Below are positions 34,560 to 44,520 of a stretch of 64,000 nt of DNA, one piece after another. The DNA lies in NCBI RefSeq assembly GCF_000568255.1, contig NZ_KK037166.1, positions 1,655,015-1,719,014 on the forward strand, read 5' to 3'. Both the position numbers and the translations under genes were made by a program. Every line of letters begins with the position of its first letter. The first letter of the stretch is position 1. The stretch comes from Kutzneria sp. 744. GTDB lineage: Bacteria; Actinomycetota; Actinomycetes; Mycobacteriales; Pseudonocardiaceae. Below the pieces are notes generated by a model. The model made no database searches and was not told the DNA's origin. It worked only from the letters and a program-made list of their open reading frames with translations.

Positions 34560-36104
34560 TCAGATGGCCCGTTCGTGGCCCTCCCAGTACGGGTCACGGA
34601 GGCGGCGCTTGTAGAGCTTGCCGTTGGGGTCGCGGGGCAGCTCGGGGACGTAGTCGATGGTGCGCGGCAGCTTGAACTTGGCCAGGCGCGAGGAGGCGAA
34701 GGCCAGCAGCTCCTCGGTCAGCGCGGCATCACCGGCGACGCCGTCGATGGGCTGTACGACGGCCTTGATCTCCTCGCCCCAGTCAGAGTGGGGGATGCCG
34801 AAGACGGCGACGTCGGCGACCTTGGGGTGGCAGGCGAGTTCGCCCTCGATCTCGGCCGGGTAGACGTTCACGCCACCGGAGATGATCATGTCGGCCTTGC
34901 GGTCGCGGAGGAAGAGGTAGCCGTCCTCGTCCAGATAGCCGACGTCGCCGAGGGTGAACAGGTCGCGGACGCGGCCGGCGTCGGTCTTGGCCTTGTCCCG
35001 GTGGTATTCGAAGGTGGACGCGCCCATCCGCATGTACACGGTGCCGATCTCGCCGGGCGGCAGCTCGGCGCCCTCGTCGTCGAGGACCTTGACCACCGAG
35101 CCGGGCCAGGGCAGCCCGACCGAGCCGGGCTTGCGCAGCCAGTCGGTCGCGGTGATCACGGTGCCGCCACCCTCGGTGGCGGCGTAGTACTCGGTGACGA
35201 CCGGCCCCCACCAGTCGATCATCCGGCGCTTCACCTCTAGCGGACACGGCGCCGCGCCGTGGATGGCCGCGCGCAGCGAGGAGACGTCGAACGACGATCG
35301 CACATCCTCGGGCAGCGCCAGCAGACGGCGGAACTGGGTCGGCACCATGTGGGAGTGCGTGACACGGTGCTTCTCGATCAGACGGAGCATTTCCGCTGCG
35401 TCCCAACGGTCCATCAGCACCGACGTGTGTCCGAACTGGATGGACAGGGCCACGAAGTTCAGCACGGCCGTGTGATAGAGCGGCGAACCGCACAGGTGCA
35501 CGTGCCCGTCGAACGGCTTGAGGTCGAAGATGCCGAAGAACCAGATGCCGGCGGCGGGCACGGCGTCGGGGTCGGCGCCGGTCAGGGCGCGCCGGACGCC
35601 CTTGGGACGGCCGGTGGTGCCGGACGTGTAGAGCATCGGCGCGCCGGCGGTGCGAATATCGGGCCGCCCAACGGGTTCGTCGGCCCCGAGTTCCGCCAGC
35701 GGGCGGAAACCGGGGATCTCCCCGACCGAGAACCGCGCCTCGGGGCCCAGCGACTCCCCCGCGATGACGGCGTTGTCGGCGAACCGGGAGGAGGCGACGA
35801 AGGCCTTGGCCCCGGAGTCGGCGACCAGGTAAGCGATTTCCGGTCCGATCAGGTGCCAGTTCACCGGCACGATGTACAGCCCGGTCTGCATGGCGGCGAA
35901 GTACATCGCCATCAGATCGGACCCGTTGGGCAGCAGCACGACGATGCTGTCGCCGGGGCGCAGGCCCATGGCCTGCAGCCCCCGCCCGTACCGGTCCGCC
36001 GCGGCGGCCAGGGCCCCGTAGCCGACCTCTCCGCCGTCGGGGTCGACGACAGCCGTCAACCCGGGTTCCGCAGCCGCGATGTTCCACAGTCCAGGCGCCG
36101 TCAT
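34560..36104 (-). CDS. FadD4-like acyl-CoA synthetase
   Basis: Adenylate-forming CoA ligase of 514 residues. AMP motif LYTSGTTGRPKGVRRAL, the aromatic-rich WWGPVVTEYYAATEGGG, and C-terminal GGVNVYPAEIEGEL with the catalytic Lys near LPRDPNGKLYKR. The HGAAPCPLEVKRRMIDWWGP block matches the FadD4 type rather than FadD17 or FadD3. ATG at 36104 lies 11 bp from a perfect KstR palindrome, so it is probably induced by steroids, yet the acid it activates is unknown. Confidence 0.82.
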   Translation of the reverse strand: MTAPGLWNIAAAEPGLTAVVDPDGGEVGYGALAAAADRYGRGLQAMGLRPGDSIVVLLPNGSDLMAMYFAAMQTGLYIVPVNWHLIGPEIAYLVADSGAKAFVASSRFADNAVIAGESLGPEARFSVGEIPGFRPLAELGADEPVGRPDIRTAGAPMLYTSGTTGRPKGVRRALTGADPDAVPAAGIWFFGIFDLKPFDGHVHLCGSPLYHTAVLNFVALSIQFGHTSVLMDRWDAAEMLRLIEKHRVTHSHMVPTQFRRLLALPEDVRSSFDVSSLRAAIHGAAPCPLEVKRRMIDWWGPVVTEYYAATEGGGTVITATDWLRKPGSVGLPWPGSVVKVLDDEGAELPPGEIGTVYMRMGASTFEYHRDKAKTDAGRVRDLFTLGDVGYLDEDGYLFLRDRKADMIISGGVNVYPAEIEGELACHPKVADVAVFGIPHSDWGEEIKAVVQPIDGVAGDAALTEELLAFASSRLAKFKLPRTIDYVPELPRDPNGKLYKRRLRDPYWEGHERAI

Positions 36105-36109
36105 ACGCC

Positions 36110-37168
36110 TCAATCTAGAACGTGTTCCACTTCGACGACAAGGGCCGAGGACAGCTGCTCGATCTGCTCGACGCTGCCACAACCGACCAACAGGGTGGTC
36201 ACGCCGGCCCGTTCCATCTCCGCCACCCGGGCCCGCACCTCCTCGACGTCGCCGATCAGCGCAACGTCCTCGACCAGGGCATCCGGCACCTCGGCGGCGG
36301 CCTCCTCCTTGCTCCCGGCCCGGAACAGCCGGCCGATGGCCTCGACCTGCTCGGGATAGCCCATGCGGGCGAACACGTCGGCGTGGAAGTTCATGTCCGA
36401 CGCGCCCATGCCGCCGATGTACAGCGCCAGCACCGGCTTCATCGCCTGGATTGCCGCGGCACGGTCGTCGGTGAGCACGATCTGGCAGCTCGCGACGATC
36501 TCGAAGTCCTCGCGCGACCGCCGCGCCCCCGGCCGCGCGAAGCCCTCGTCCAGCCACTCGTTGTACATCCCGGCCAGCCGCGGCGTGTAGTAGATCGCCA
36601 GCCAGCCATCGGCGATCTCCGCGGTCATCGCCACGTTCTTCGGCCCCTCGGCGCCGAGCATGATCGGCACGTCCGGCCGCAGCGGATGGGCGATCGGCTT
36701 CAACGGCTTGCCCAGCCCCAGCGCCCCGGGTCCCTGGTACGGCAGCGGATAGTGCCGACCGTTGTTCACGACCGGCGCCTCACGGGCCAGCACCTGCCGC
36801 ACGATCGACACGTATTCCCTGGTCCGGGCCAGCGGCTGGGCGAACGGCTGCCCGTACCAACCCTCGACGACCTGCGGCCCGGACACGCCCAGACCGAGGA
36901 TGAAACGGCCACCGCTGAGCCGGTCCAGGGTGAGCGCGTGCATGGCGCAGGCAGCCGGCGTGCGCGCCGACAGCTGGGCGACCGAGGTCCCCAGCCGCAG
37001 CCTTGACGTGCGAGAACCCCACCACGCCAGCGGGGTGAAGGCGTCCGAGCCCCATGCCTCGGCGGCGAAGACGGAGTCGAAACCGAAGCGCTCGGCCGCG
37101 GCGACCAGTTCGGGCGTGTTGGGGGCCGGCACCGGGGTCCAGTAGCCGAGTTGCAGTCCAAGCCTCAT
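36110..37168 (-). CDS. LLM-class F420-dependent oxidoreductase (Rv3520c-like)
   Basis: Luciferase-like monooxygenase fold of 352 residues, probably using coenzyme F420 (LRLGTSVAQLSARTPAACAM, GRFILGLGVSGPQVVEGWYG). It matches Rv3520c in place, being divergent from a DUF35 protein (Rv3521 homologue). ATG at 37168 is preferred over TTG at 37186. The last codons (VEVEHVLD) are themselves part of the KstR palindrome serving the downstream ligase gene. Reaction on steroid intermediates not established. Confidence 0.85.
   Translation of the reverse strand: MRLGLQLGYWTPVPAPNTPELVAAAERFGFDSVFAAEAWGSDAFTPLAWWGSRTSRLRLGTSVAQLSARTPAACAMHALTLDRLSGGRFILGLGVSGPQVVEGWYGQPFAQPLARTREYVSIVRQVLAREAPVVNNGRHYPLPYQGPGALGLGKPLKPIAHPLRPDVPIMLGAEGPKNVAMTAEIADGWLAIYYTPRLAGMYNEWLDEGFARPGARRSREDFEIVASCQIVLTDDRAAAIQAMKPVLALYIGGMGASDMNFHADVFARMGYPEQVEAIGRLFRAGSKEEAAAEVPDALVEDVALIGDVEEVRARVAEMERAGVTTLLVGCGSVEQIEQLSSALVVEVEHVLD
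36116..36129. promoter_or_regulatory. KstR operator inside the 3' end of a coding region (perfect match)
   Basis: TAGAACGTGTTCCA fits the consensus exactly. It lies in the last codons of the F420-type gene and 12 bp upstream of the FadD4-like start, so it probably drives the latter. Confidence 0.78.
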
Positions 37169-37190
37169 GCCCTCATCTTGCCGCAAAAAC

Positions 37191-37204
37191 GAGAACGTGT
37201 TTCA
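37191..37204. promoter_or_regulatory. KstR operator (one mismatch)
   Basis: GAGAACGTGTTTCA (other strand TGAAACACGTTCTC) differs from TnnAACnnGTTnnA at one end base. Lies between divergent starts at 37168 and 37210. Confidence 0.72.
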
Positions 37205-37209
37205 CTTCG

Positions 37210-38172
37210 ATGGTGACGATCAGCTCGGAACCGTTGAGCGCCCCGCTGAACGTGGGGTTCGACTACACCCGCTCGCTCGGGCCGGTGCTGGGCCGGTTCG
37301 CCACGGGGCTGCGCGCGCACACGATCGCCGGCATCCGCGGCTCGGACGGCCGGGTTCTGGTGCCGCCGGCCGAATACGACCCGGTGACCGCCGAGAAGCT
37401 CACCGAGTTCGTCGACGTGGGCACGGAAGGCGTCGTGCAGACGTGGTCCTGGATCGCGCAACCGCTTGCCGGGCAACCACTCCAGCACCCCTTCGCCTGG
37501 GCCCTGGTCAAGCTAGACGGCGCGGACACGGGTCTGCTGCACGCCGTCGACGCCGGTTCGCCGGACCGGATGAGCACCGGCATGCGGGTCCGCGTCCGCT
37601 GGGCCGCCGAGCCGGTCGGCAGCATCCGTGACATCGAGTGCTTCGAGCCGCTGGACGTGGAGCCGACCGAACGCGCGCCCGGCGAGGGCGATCCCGTCAC
37701 CATGGTGACGACGCCGATCCATCTCACCTACCAGCACACGGCGTCGCCGGAGGAAAGCCGTTACCTGCGTGGGCTCGCCGAGGGCAAGCTGGTCGGCCAG
37801 CGCTGCCCGGCCTGCGACAAGGTCTACATCCCGCCGCGCGGCTCCTGCCCCACCGACGGCGTGCCGACCGAGGACGAGATCGAGCTGCCCGACCACGGCA
37901 TCGTGACGACGTTCTGCGTGGTCAACGTGCCGTTCCTGGGCCAGCGCATCAAGCCGCCGTACGTGGCCGCGTACATCCTCTTGGAGGGCGCGGACATTCC
38001 GTTCCTCCACCTCGTGTTGGGCTGTGAGGCCAGCGAGGTCCGCATGGGCATGCGGGTGCGGGCGCAGTGGCGGCCGCGCGACCAGTGGGGCACCACGCTG
38101 GAGAACATCGACCACTTCGAGCCGACCGGGGAGCCGGACGCGGCTTATGAAACCTTCAGCCAGCACCTGTAG
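37210..38172 (+). CDS. two-domain DUF35/OB-fold protein (Rv3521-like)
   Basis: Protein of 320 residues with two DUF35-type acyl-CoA-associated OB folds; the second has the zinc rubredoxin-like knuckle (CPACDKVYIPPRGSCPTDG) followed by the OB strand. Such proteins bind and stabilise thiolases (as in ChsH2-Ltp2), and here the gene is directly followed by ltp4 and ltp3, so it is the likely partner of one of those lyases. ATG at 37210 is 5 bp from the KstR palindrome, suggesting a near-leaderless transcript. Confidence 0.85.
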   Translation: MVTISSEPLSAPLNVGFDYTRSLGPVLGRFATGLRAHTIAGIRGSDGRVLVPPAEYDPVTAEKLTEFVDVGTEGVVQTWSWIAQPLAGQPLQHPFAWALVKLDGADTGLLHAVDAGSPDRMSTGMRVRVRWAAEPVGSIRDIECFEPLDVEPTERAPGEGDPVTMVTTPIHLTYQHTASPEESRYLRGLAEGKLVGQRCPACDKVYIPPRGSCPTDGVPTEDEIELPDHGIVTTFCVVNVPFLGQRIKPPYVAAYILLEGADIPFLHLVLGCEASEVRMGMRVRAQWRPRDQWGTTLENIDHFEPTGEPDAAYETFSQHL

Positions 38173-38181
38173 GAGGCCCTC

Positions 38182-39232
38182 GTGAGCGAGGTGGCGGTCG
38201 TCGGCTTCGCGCAGGCGCCGAACGTGCGCCGCACACCCGGCACCACCAACGGCGTCGAGATGCTGGTTCCGGTGTTCCACCGGCTGCTCGCCGACACCGG
38301 ACTGTCCAAACAGGACATCGGATTCTGGTGCTCGGGATCGTCGGACTACCTTGCCGGGCGGGCGTTCTCCTTCATCGCGGCGGTGGACGCGATCGGCGCG
38401 TTCCCGCCGATCATGGAGTCGCACGTGGAGATGGACGCCGCGTGGGCGCTGTACGAGGCGTGGGTGAAGATCCGCACCGGCGAGGTGGAGACCGCGCTGG
38501 TGTACGGCTTCGGCAAGTCCTCGGCCGGCGAGCTGCGGCGGATCATGGCCATGCAGATGGACCCGTACCTGACGACACCGCTGTGGCCGGATTCCGTCGG
38601 TGTGGCGGGATTGCAGGCGCGGCTGGGCATCGACGCCGGGCTGTGGACCGAGGCGGACATGGCCGAGGTGGCGGCGAGCAGCCGCCGCGCGGCACTGTCC
38701 AATCCGGACGCCCAGCTGTCCGGTGAGACCACGGCCGAGGAGTTGCTCAAACAGCCGTACCTGGCCGATCCGTTGCGCGCACACGATTGCGCGCCGATCA
38801 CCGACGGCGCGGCGGCGATCATCCTGGCCTCGGGCGACAAGGCTCGTGAGCTCAGCGAGCGGCCGGCGTGGATCACCGGCTTCGAGCACCGGGTCGACAC
38901 TCCCCTGATCGGCGCGCGCGATCTCACCACCTCGCCGTCGACCATCGCGGCGGCCAAGGCCGCCGGCGTGGACGGCGTCCAGGTGGCCGAGCTGCACGCG
39001 CCCTTCACGCACCAGAACATCCTGCTGCGCCAAGCGCTCGGGCTCGGGAAGAGGTGCGGGTGAACCCTTCGGGCGGTGTGCTGGCCGGGCACCCGATGTT
39101 CGCCGCCGGCCTGATCCGCATCGGCGCCGCGGCCGCCGAGATCAGCGCCGGCCGGGCCGACAAGGCCCTGGCCCACGCCACCAGTGGCCCGCTGCTGCAA
39201 CAGAACCTCGTGTGTGTGCTGGAGGGACGCTG

Positions 39233-39233
<1 letters not shown>
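38182..39233 (+). pseudogene. ltp4: Ltp4-like thiolase/aldol-lyase, split by a frameshift
   Basis: Thiolase-fold protein of the SCP2-thiolase/lyase type (Rv3522 homologue). The first frame (GTG 38182 to stop 39063, 293 residues) contains the N-terminal domain and the ELHAPF motif. The remaining 57 residues, with the active-site NPSGGVLAGHP block, follow in the -1 frame to 39233. One extra G in the GGG at 39046-39048 gives an unbroken 350-residue protein, the normal family length. A GTG at 39060 overlaps the stop, so separate coupled translation of the small piece is conceivable. AGGAGG precedes the start. Confidence 0.83.
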
Positions 39234-40392
<1,159 letters not shown>

Positions 40393-40396
<4 letters not shown>

Positions 40397-41268
40397 AGTT
40401 CACGCTGGCGATTGCCATGAACCCGCTCGACCAGCTGGTCGAGCTGGCCAAGACGGCCGAGGAGTGCGGCTTCGCGTCCATCGCGCTGCCGGATTCCCTG
40501 TTCTGGTCGGAAAAGGTGTCGGCGGACTATCCGTACACGCCGGACGGTTCGCGGTTCTGGAACGCCGAGACGCCGTGGGCCGATCCGCTGATCGCGGCGG
40601 CGGCGATGGGCGCCGGCACCAGCACGATCCGGTTCTACACCCAGGTGCTCAAGCTCGGCTCCCGCAACCCCGTGCTGCTGGCGCGCCAGGTCGGCTCGGT
40701 GGCCGCGCTGACCGGCGACCGGTTCGGGCTCGGCGTCGGTCTCGGCTGGTCGCCGGAGGAATTCGCCTGGTGCGGCACGGAATACGCGCACCGCGGGCCT
40801 CGCAGCGACGAGATGATCGACGTGCTGAAGCTGATCCTCGGCGGCGGCATGGTCGAGTATCACGGCAAGTACTACGACTTCGACCGGCTCCAGATGAGTC
40901 CGGCGCCCCGGCAACCGGTGCCGTTCTATGTCGGCGGGCACACCGAGGCCGGGTTGCGCCGGGCCGCCCGCATCGGCGACGGCTGGACCTCGGCGGTGAT
41001 CAAGTTCGGCGACCTGGGCCAGATCGTCGGCCGGCTGGGCGAGCTGCGCGAGGAGTACGGGCGGGCCGACGAGCCGTTCGAGATCCAGGCGGTGTCGATC
41101 GACAAGTTCGGCGTCGACGGCTACCAGGACCTGGCCGGGGCCGGCGTCACCGACGCCATCGTGATGCCGTGGCTGCTCTACGGCGTCGGCTTCGACGGCG
41201 AGCTGGCCGCGAAGCAGGACGCGCTGCGGCGCTTCCAGCACGAGGTGATCGAGAAGGTGACGGCATGA
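40393..41268 (+). CDS. LLM-class F420-dependent oxidoreductase
   Basis: Luciferase-like protein of 291 residues. It has LDQLVELAKTAEECGFASIA, the substrate-loop FGLGVGLGWSPEEFAW and PVPFYVGGHTEAGLRRAARIGDGW. GTG at 40393 overlaps the ltp3 stop (GTGA) and its own end overlaps the next gene, so it belongs to the lyase operon. This is the second F420-type enzyme of the cluster; whether it reduces a steroid ring or side chain is not known. Confidence 0.85.
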
Positions 41269-41699
41269 TCGACTGGCGGGCGTCCAAGGTCGAGCACCCG
41301 GCACGGATGGCCTCCTGGCGGTCCATGGAGGCCGTGGTGGCCGGCGAGAAGGAGAAGTGGATCTCGCTGTTCGCCCTCGACGGCAGCGTGGAGGATCCCG
41401 TAGGGCCGTCCCCGTTCGATCCCGAGGGCGTGGGCCATCACGGGCACGAGGCCATCGCGGCGTTCTGGGACAAGGCGATCGCGCTGGCCGAGGGCTTCGA
41501 CTTCACCATGACCGACTCGTACGCCAACGGCCTGGAGTGCGCCAACGTCGGCACCATCACGATTCACCTGCCCGGCAACAACATCATGGACACCGACGGC
41601 GTTTTCGTCTATCGCATCAACGAGGACGGCCTGGTCAAGTCGGTCCGTGCGCACTGGGAGATGGAACGCGCGATGAAGACGCTACGCCCCAAGGCCTAG
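41265..41699 (+). CDS. SnoaL/ketosteroid-isomerase-like protein
   Basis: Protein of 144 residues with an NTF2/SnoaL fold pattern (MEAVVAGEKEKWISLFALDGSVEDPVG, GHEAIAAFWDKAI, VFVYRINEDGLVKSVRAHWE). The ATG overlaps the preceding stop (ATGA), closing the five-gene steroid operon. The fold includes delta-5-3-ketosteroid isomerases and water- or proton-transfer enzymes, so an isomerase or hydratase role on a steroid intermediate is plausible. Its last 18 bp overlap the convergent phosphotransferase gene. Confidence 0.8.
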   Translation: MIDWRASKVEHPARMASWRSMEAVVAGEKEKWISLFALDGSVEDPVGPSPFDPEGVGHHGHEAIAAFWDKAIALAEGFDFTMTDSYANGLECANVGTITIHLPGNNIMDTDGVFVYRINEDGLVKSVRAHWEMERAMKTLRPKA

Positions 41700-42533
41700 C
41701 GCCCGAATCGCCCACGGCAGCGCGACTTCCAGCTGCGTGCGCTGGATCGGTCGCACCCCCGGCGCGTCCGGCACCGGCGGCAACCCGGCCCGGCAGGCGA
41801 AGAACCCGGCCACGACCGCGACCATGGCGGGGTCGATCGTCGCCACCTCCTCAGGCGCGGGCCCGCCCTCGGCGTGCATGCTGGGCAGGAAGAACGCCCG
41901 GTCGATCTCCGGATTGGCCAGGCAGGCGTGATTCCAGTCGACCAACACCGTGCGGTCGCCGGAAAAACACAGGTTGTCGCTGCGCACGTCCAGGTGCAGC
42001 ACGGAATCGCCCTTCAACCGGGCCGATTCGGCGGCCGCGGTCAGTGGCGGCAGCGCCCGGTCCAGCCACCGAGCCGTGCACAATCCCAGTGACAGAAAGG
42101 GTTCCGGGTCCTTGGCGACGGCATTCCAGCCGCCGCCGACCCATTCCACCATCAGGGCCGGCATGTCGTCCGGGACCGGCTGCTCGGCGATCGCCGTGAT
42201 GGTGTCCAGCACCTTGTGCACCTGGTCCAGCCGCCACGGCGGCGGCCAGTGCGCGCCGGACAGGTCTTCCAGCACGAGGATCGGCTCAAGACCGCCGTCG
42301 TCGTCCCAGCCCCGCAGCCGCGGCATGAAGGATCCGTGCAGCCGCAGGTAGTTCTCGTGCTCGCGGCGCAGCTCCCCGGCCGTGTACTCGTTCATGCCCT
42401 GCTTGGCGAAGACCTTGCTGCCGTCGGCCAGTTCCACGATCATCCGCCGCGCCGGCGTGTAACCCCGACCGACGAACGGCATCACGCGGGCGACCGGCCT
42501 GCCGATCGCCCGCGTGAGTCGCTCCGTCACCAT
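41682..42533 (-). CDS. aminoglycoside phosphotransferase (APH) family protein
   Basis: Kinase-like phosphotransferase of 283 residues. The catalytic loop is LHLDVRSDNLCF (HxDxxxxN) and the metal-binding Asp lies in LVDWNHACLAN. An N-terminal lobe with VFAKQG provides the ATP Lys. Substrate is unknown: the family includes choline, homoserine and antibiotic kinases. It opposes the steroid operon, overlapping its last gene, and ends the KstR-type block. Confidence 0.83.
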   Translation of the reverse strand: MVTERLTRAIGRPVARVMPFVGRGYTPARRMIVELADGSKVFAKQGMNEYTAGELRREHENYLRLHGSFMPRLRGWDDDGGLEPILVLEDLSGAHWPPPWRLDQVHKVLDTITAIAEQPVPDDMPALMVEWVGGGWNAVAKDPEPFLSLGLCTARWLDRALPPLTAAAESARLKGDSVLHLDVRSDNLCFSGDRTVLVDWNHACLANPEIDRAFFLPSMHAEGGPAPEEVATIDPAMVAVVAGFFACRAGLPPVPDAPGVRPIQRTQLEVALPWAIRALGLGA

Positions 42534-42542
42534 GAGAACAGA

Positions 42543-43835
42543 TTACCGAGGCGCGACACCGATTTTCTCGGCCACGCCGATGCGCATCGAGTTGAACTCG
42601 ACGACGCTGCCGGCCTTCACGCCGGCCCAGTACTCGCTGCCGTCGACCACGAGCGTGAGCCGGTCGCCGATGTACCGGCCGGTGCCCGGGTCGATCACGA
42701 TCTCCTGCCGCAGGGTGCCGTTGGACACCCCGAGGGCCACCCCGCGCTGACCGTCCAGATTGGCCGCGTTGTCGGTGACGTCCAGGCCGGGCATCAACAT
42801 CAGCGCCTTGTACACAGTGGACCGGACGGTGTGGTCGGCGTCGGCCGACGCCAGGACGCCGGCGGCCTCCTTCAGCACGGTGGACTTGTCACCGTGGGCG
42901 GCGGTCAGCAGCTTGTCGTACAGCTGGGCCGGATCCGTCGGCATCTGGGCGATGAACCGCGGCGTCGGCTCGTAGAAGTTCCCGATCCGCTGGTCGCACG
43001 GCTTGCCGTCGTCCGGCGAACCGCCCAGCTCGGGCGTCTGCCGGCCGCCCCAGTCGCCGCAGGCCCCGCGCTGCTCGGACACCTTGGTCGACTCGAACAG
43101 GCCGCCGTCGCCTTCGGCCTTGACCAGCTCGTCGCTGCCGACGATCCAGGTGTGGCGGCCGGTGTAGCCGCTGCGGCGCAGCCAGTCGTCGGCACGGTCG
43201 GCCGGGATCCACTCCTCGTTGACGTTCTCCTCCATCGCGTCCAGTTGCTTGCCGGTGCGGGTCTGGGCCGCGCCGAGGCTCCAGTCATGGGAGGCGGTGT
43301 AGTAGTACTGGCCGGGGCCGACGTGCACGTCGCCGACTACCGTGGACGCCTGTTCGAGGCTCTGCACTGCCGCGGCGCTGGCCTGCGGAGCCGGTCCGCC
43401 GGTGAGAAAGGTGGCCGAGACGCCGGTGGCGACCGCGACCGCCGCCGCGGCGGCCAGCCACCAGGCCTTGCCGGTGCGCAACACCAATCTCGGCTGGTCC
43501 GCCCGTATGCAGGATTATGCTTACATTTGCAAGCCAACTGTTCCTACAATCTTCATATGTAGTGTCGAGGGCCTTCAACATGTGATGAGATTTTCGAAGG
43601 GCATATAATCAGATCAGTACTAAGTCCTCTCTACTCATCTCGGCCTCAGCCCCCAAGCTAACTCGGGTGTGTCAATTCTCGATACTATAATACTCTCTGT
43701 TCGACGTCTGGGGCGTAGTAGGCTCGTTGCGCGCCATCCTTTCGCGGCCAGCGCGCGGGCCCGGGCCTCCGGGCTGAAGGCGGGGCCGGCCGGCTGGTCG
43801 GCCAGGGCTTGGTCGAGCTCGCTGTCAGTCCACAT
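42543..43835 (-). pseudogene. CU044_5270-family protein interrupted by an AT-rich segment
   Basis: The C-terminal bulk (PRLVLRTGKAWWLAAAAAVAV, a membrane helix, then a secreted domain) ends at 42543. The usual N-terminus (MWTDSELDQALADQPAGP, EARARALAAKG) begins at ATG 43835, overlapping the sigma-factor stop by 11 bp. Between about 43515 and 43735 runs a low-GC segment with in-frame stops. Both parts are in the same phase. CU044_5270 proteins accompany ECF-type sigma factors and probably serve as membrane regulators; this one cannot be made intact unless the segment is removed. A shortened product from TTG at 43487 is possible. Confidence 0.75.
43515..43735 (-). other. insertion B: about 220-bp low-GC segment inside the CU044_5270 gene
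   Basis: Roughly 45 percent GC in a high-GC gene, with several stops in the coding frame and no protein similarity. Boundaries are estimated from where family-like sequence resumes (DQPRLVLRTGKAWW on one side, ARALAAKG on the other). No clear direct or terminal inverted repeats were found. It shares only short words with insertion A, such as GATCAGTAC and GCCAACTG, in different order. Confidence 0.5.
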
Positions 43836-44382
43836 CCTCGGTACCCCCAAGATCGATCTGAGGCGCGGCCACGCGCAGGTGTCGGCGCACACGGTGCAGG
43901 CGGGATCGCACGGTGCCGGCCGGCACGCCCAGCGCCTCCGCGATCTCGTTCGAGTCCATGCCGGCCCAGCTGGTGAGCAGCAGCACATCGCGGTCGGCGT
44001 CGTCCAGCTCGGCGATGGCGGTGGCCAGCTGACGGGCGCGCAGCTGCGCGTCCACCTGCTCGACGACGCGGTTCTCGTGGCTCTCGGCCCGGGAGGCGTC
44101 GGTGAGCCGGGCCGTGGCCGCGTGCTCACGCTGACGTCGACGCAGGTGGTTGCGGGCGAGGTTGTTGGCGATCCCGAACAGCCAGGCGCGGGCCGAGGCC
44201 CGGGCCGGGTCGAAGCCGTCGCGGCCCTTGAGGGCGGCGACGAACGTGTCGGCGACCAGGTCGTCGGCCACGCCGCCCACGAGTCTGCCCAGGTAGCGGT
44301 GCAGATCGTCGGCGTGCGCCTCGAACAGCTGCTCGAAATCCGCGAGGCTGCCTGGTGGCGCCGCCTCGTCGATTGCTGTCAT
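43825..44382 (-). CDS. ECF-type RNA polymerase sigma factor
   Basis: Sigma-70 region 2 and 4 protein of 185 residues. Region 2 includes DLVADTFVAALKGRDGFDP and ARAWLFGIANNLARNHLRRR; region 4 is DRDVLLLTSWAGMDSNEIAEALGVPAGTVRSRLHRVRRHL. The downstream CU044_5270 gene overlaps its stop, a pairing that suggests the membrane protein controls this sigma factor. Since that partner is interrupted, regulation may be lost. ATG at 44382 is chosen; a GTG precedes it directly. Confidence 0.88.
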   Translation of the reverse strand: MTAIDEAAPPGSLADFEQLFEAHADDLHRYLGRLVGGVADDLVADTFVAALKGRDGFDPARASARAWLFGIANNLARNHLRRRQREHAATARLTDASRAESHENRVVEQVDAQLRARQLATAIAELDDADRDVLLLTSWAGMDSNEIAEALGVPAGTVRSRLHRVRRHLRVAAPQIDLGGTEDVD

Positions 44383-44436
44383 CACATCTCTACTTGGTCG
44401 CTGCCCCCACTCGTGTTCACGCCCCAGTAGAACAAA

Positions 44437-44511
44437 CCCCGCGAGTCCCGCTCAGCGTCACACCGAATCCGATTCACGCATTCGGTGTGACGCTGGACGG
44501 GACTCGCGGGG
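44437..44511 (-). terminator. nested hairpin repeat after cyp125
   Basis: Outer arms CCCCGCGAGTCCCG (44437-44450) and CGGGACTCGCGGGG (44498-44511) enclose a perfect 16-bp inner stem (44453-44468 with 44480-44495, CAGCGTCACACCGAAT). It lies 9 bp beyond the cyp125 stop. Same repeat family as at 34441. Confidence 0.78.
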
Positions 44512-44520
44512 GTTCAAGGG

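Noticed and set aside
39040..39056. Programmed -1 frameshift signal in ltp4
   Set aside because: No X-XXY-YYZ slippery heptamer in the right phase and no evident downstream pseudoknot.
42525..42542. KstR-like word near the phosphotransferase start
   Set aside because: GAGAACAGATTA lacks the second half-site GTT; too degenerate.
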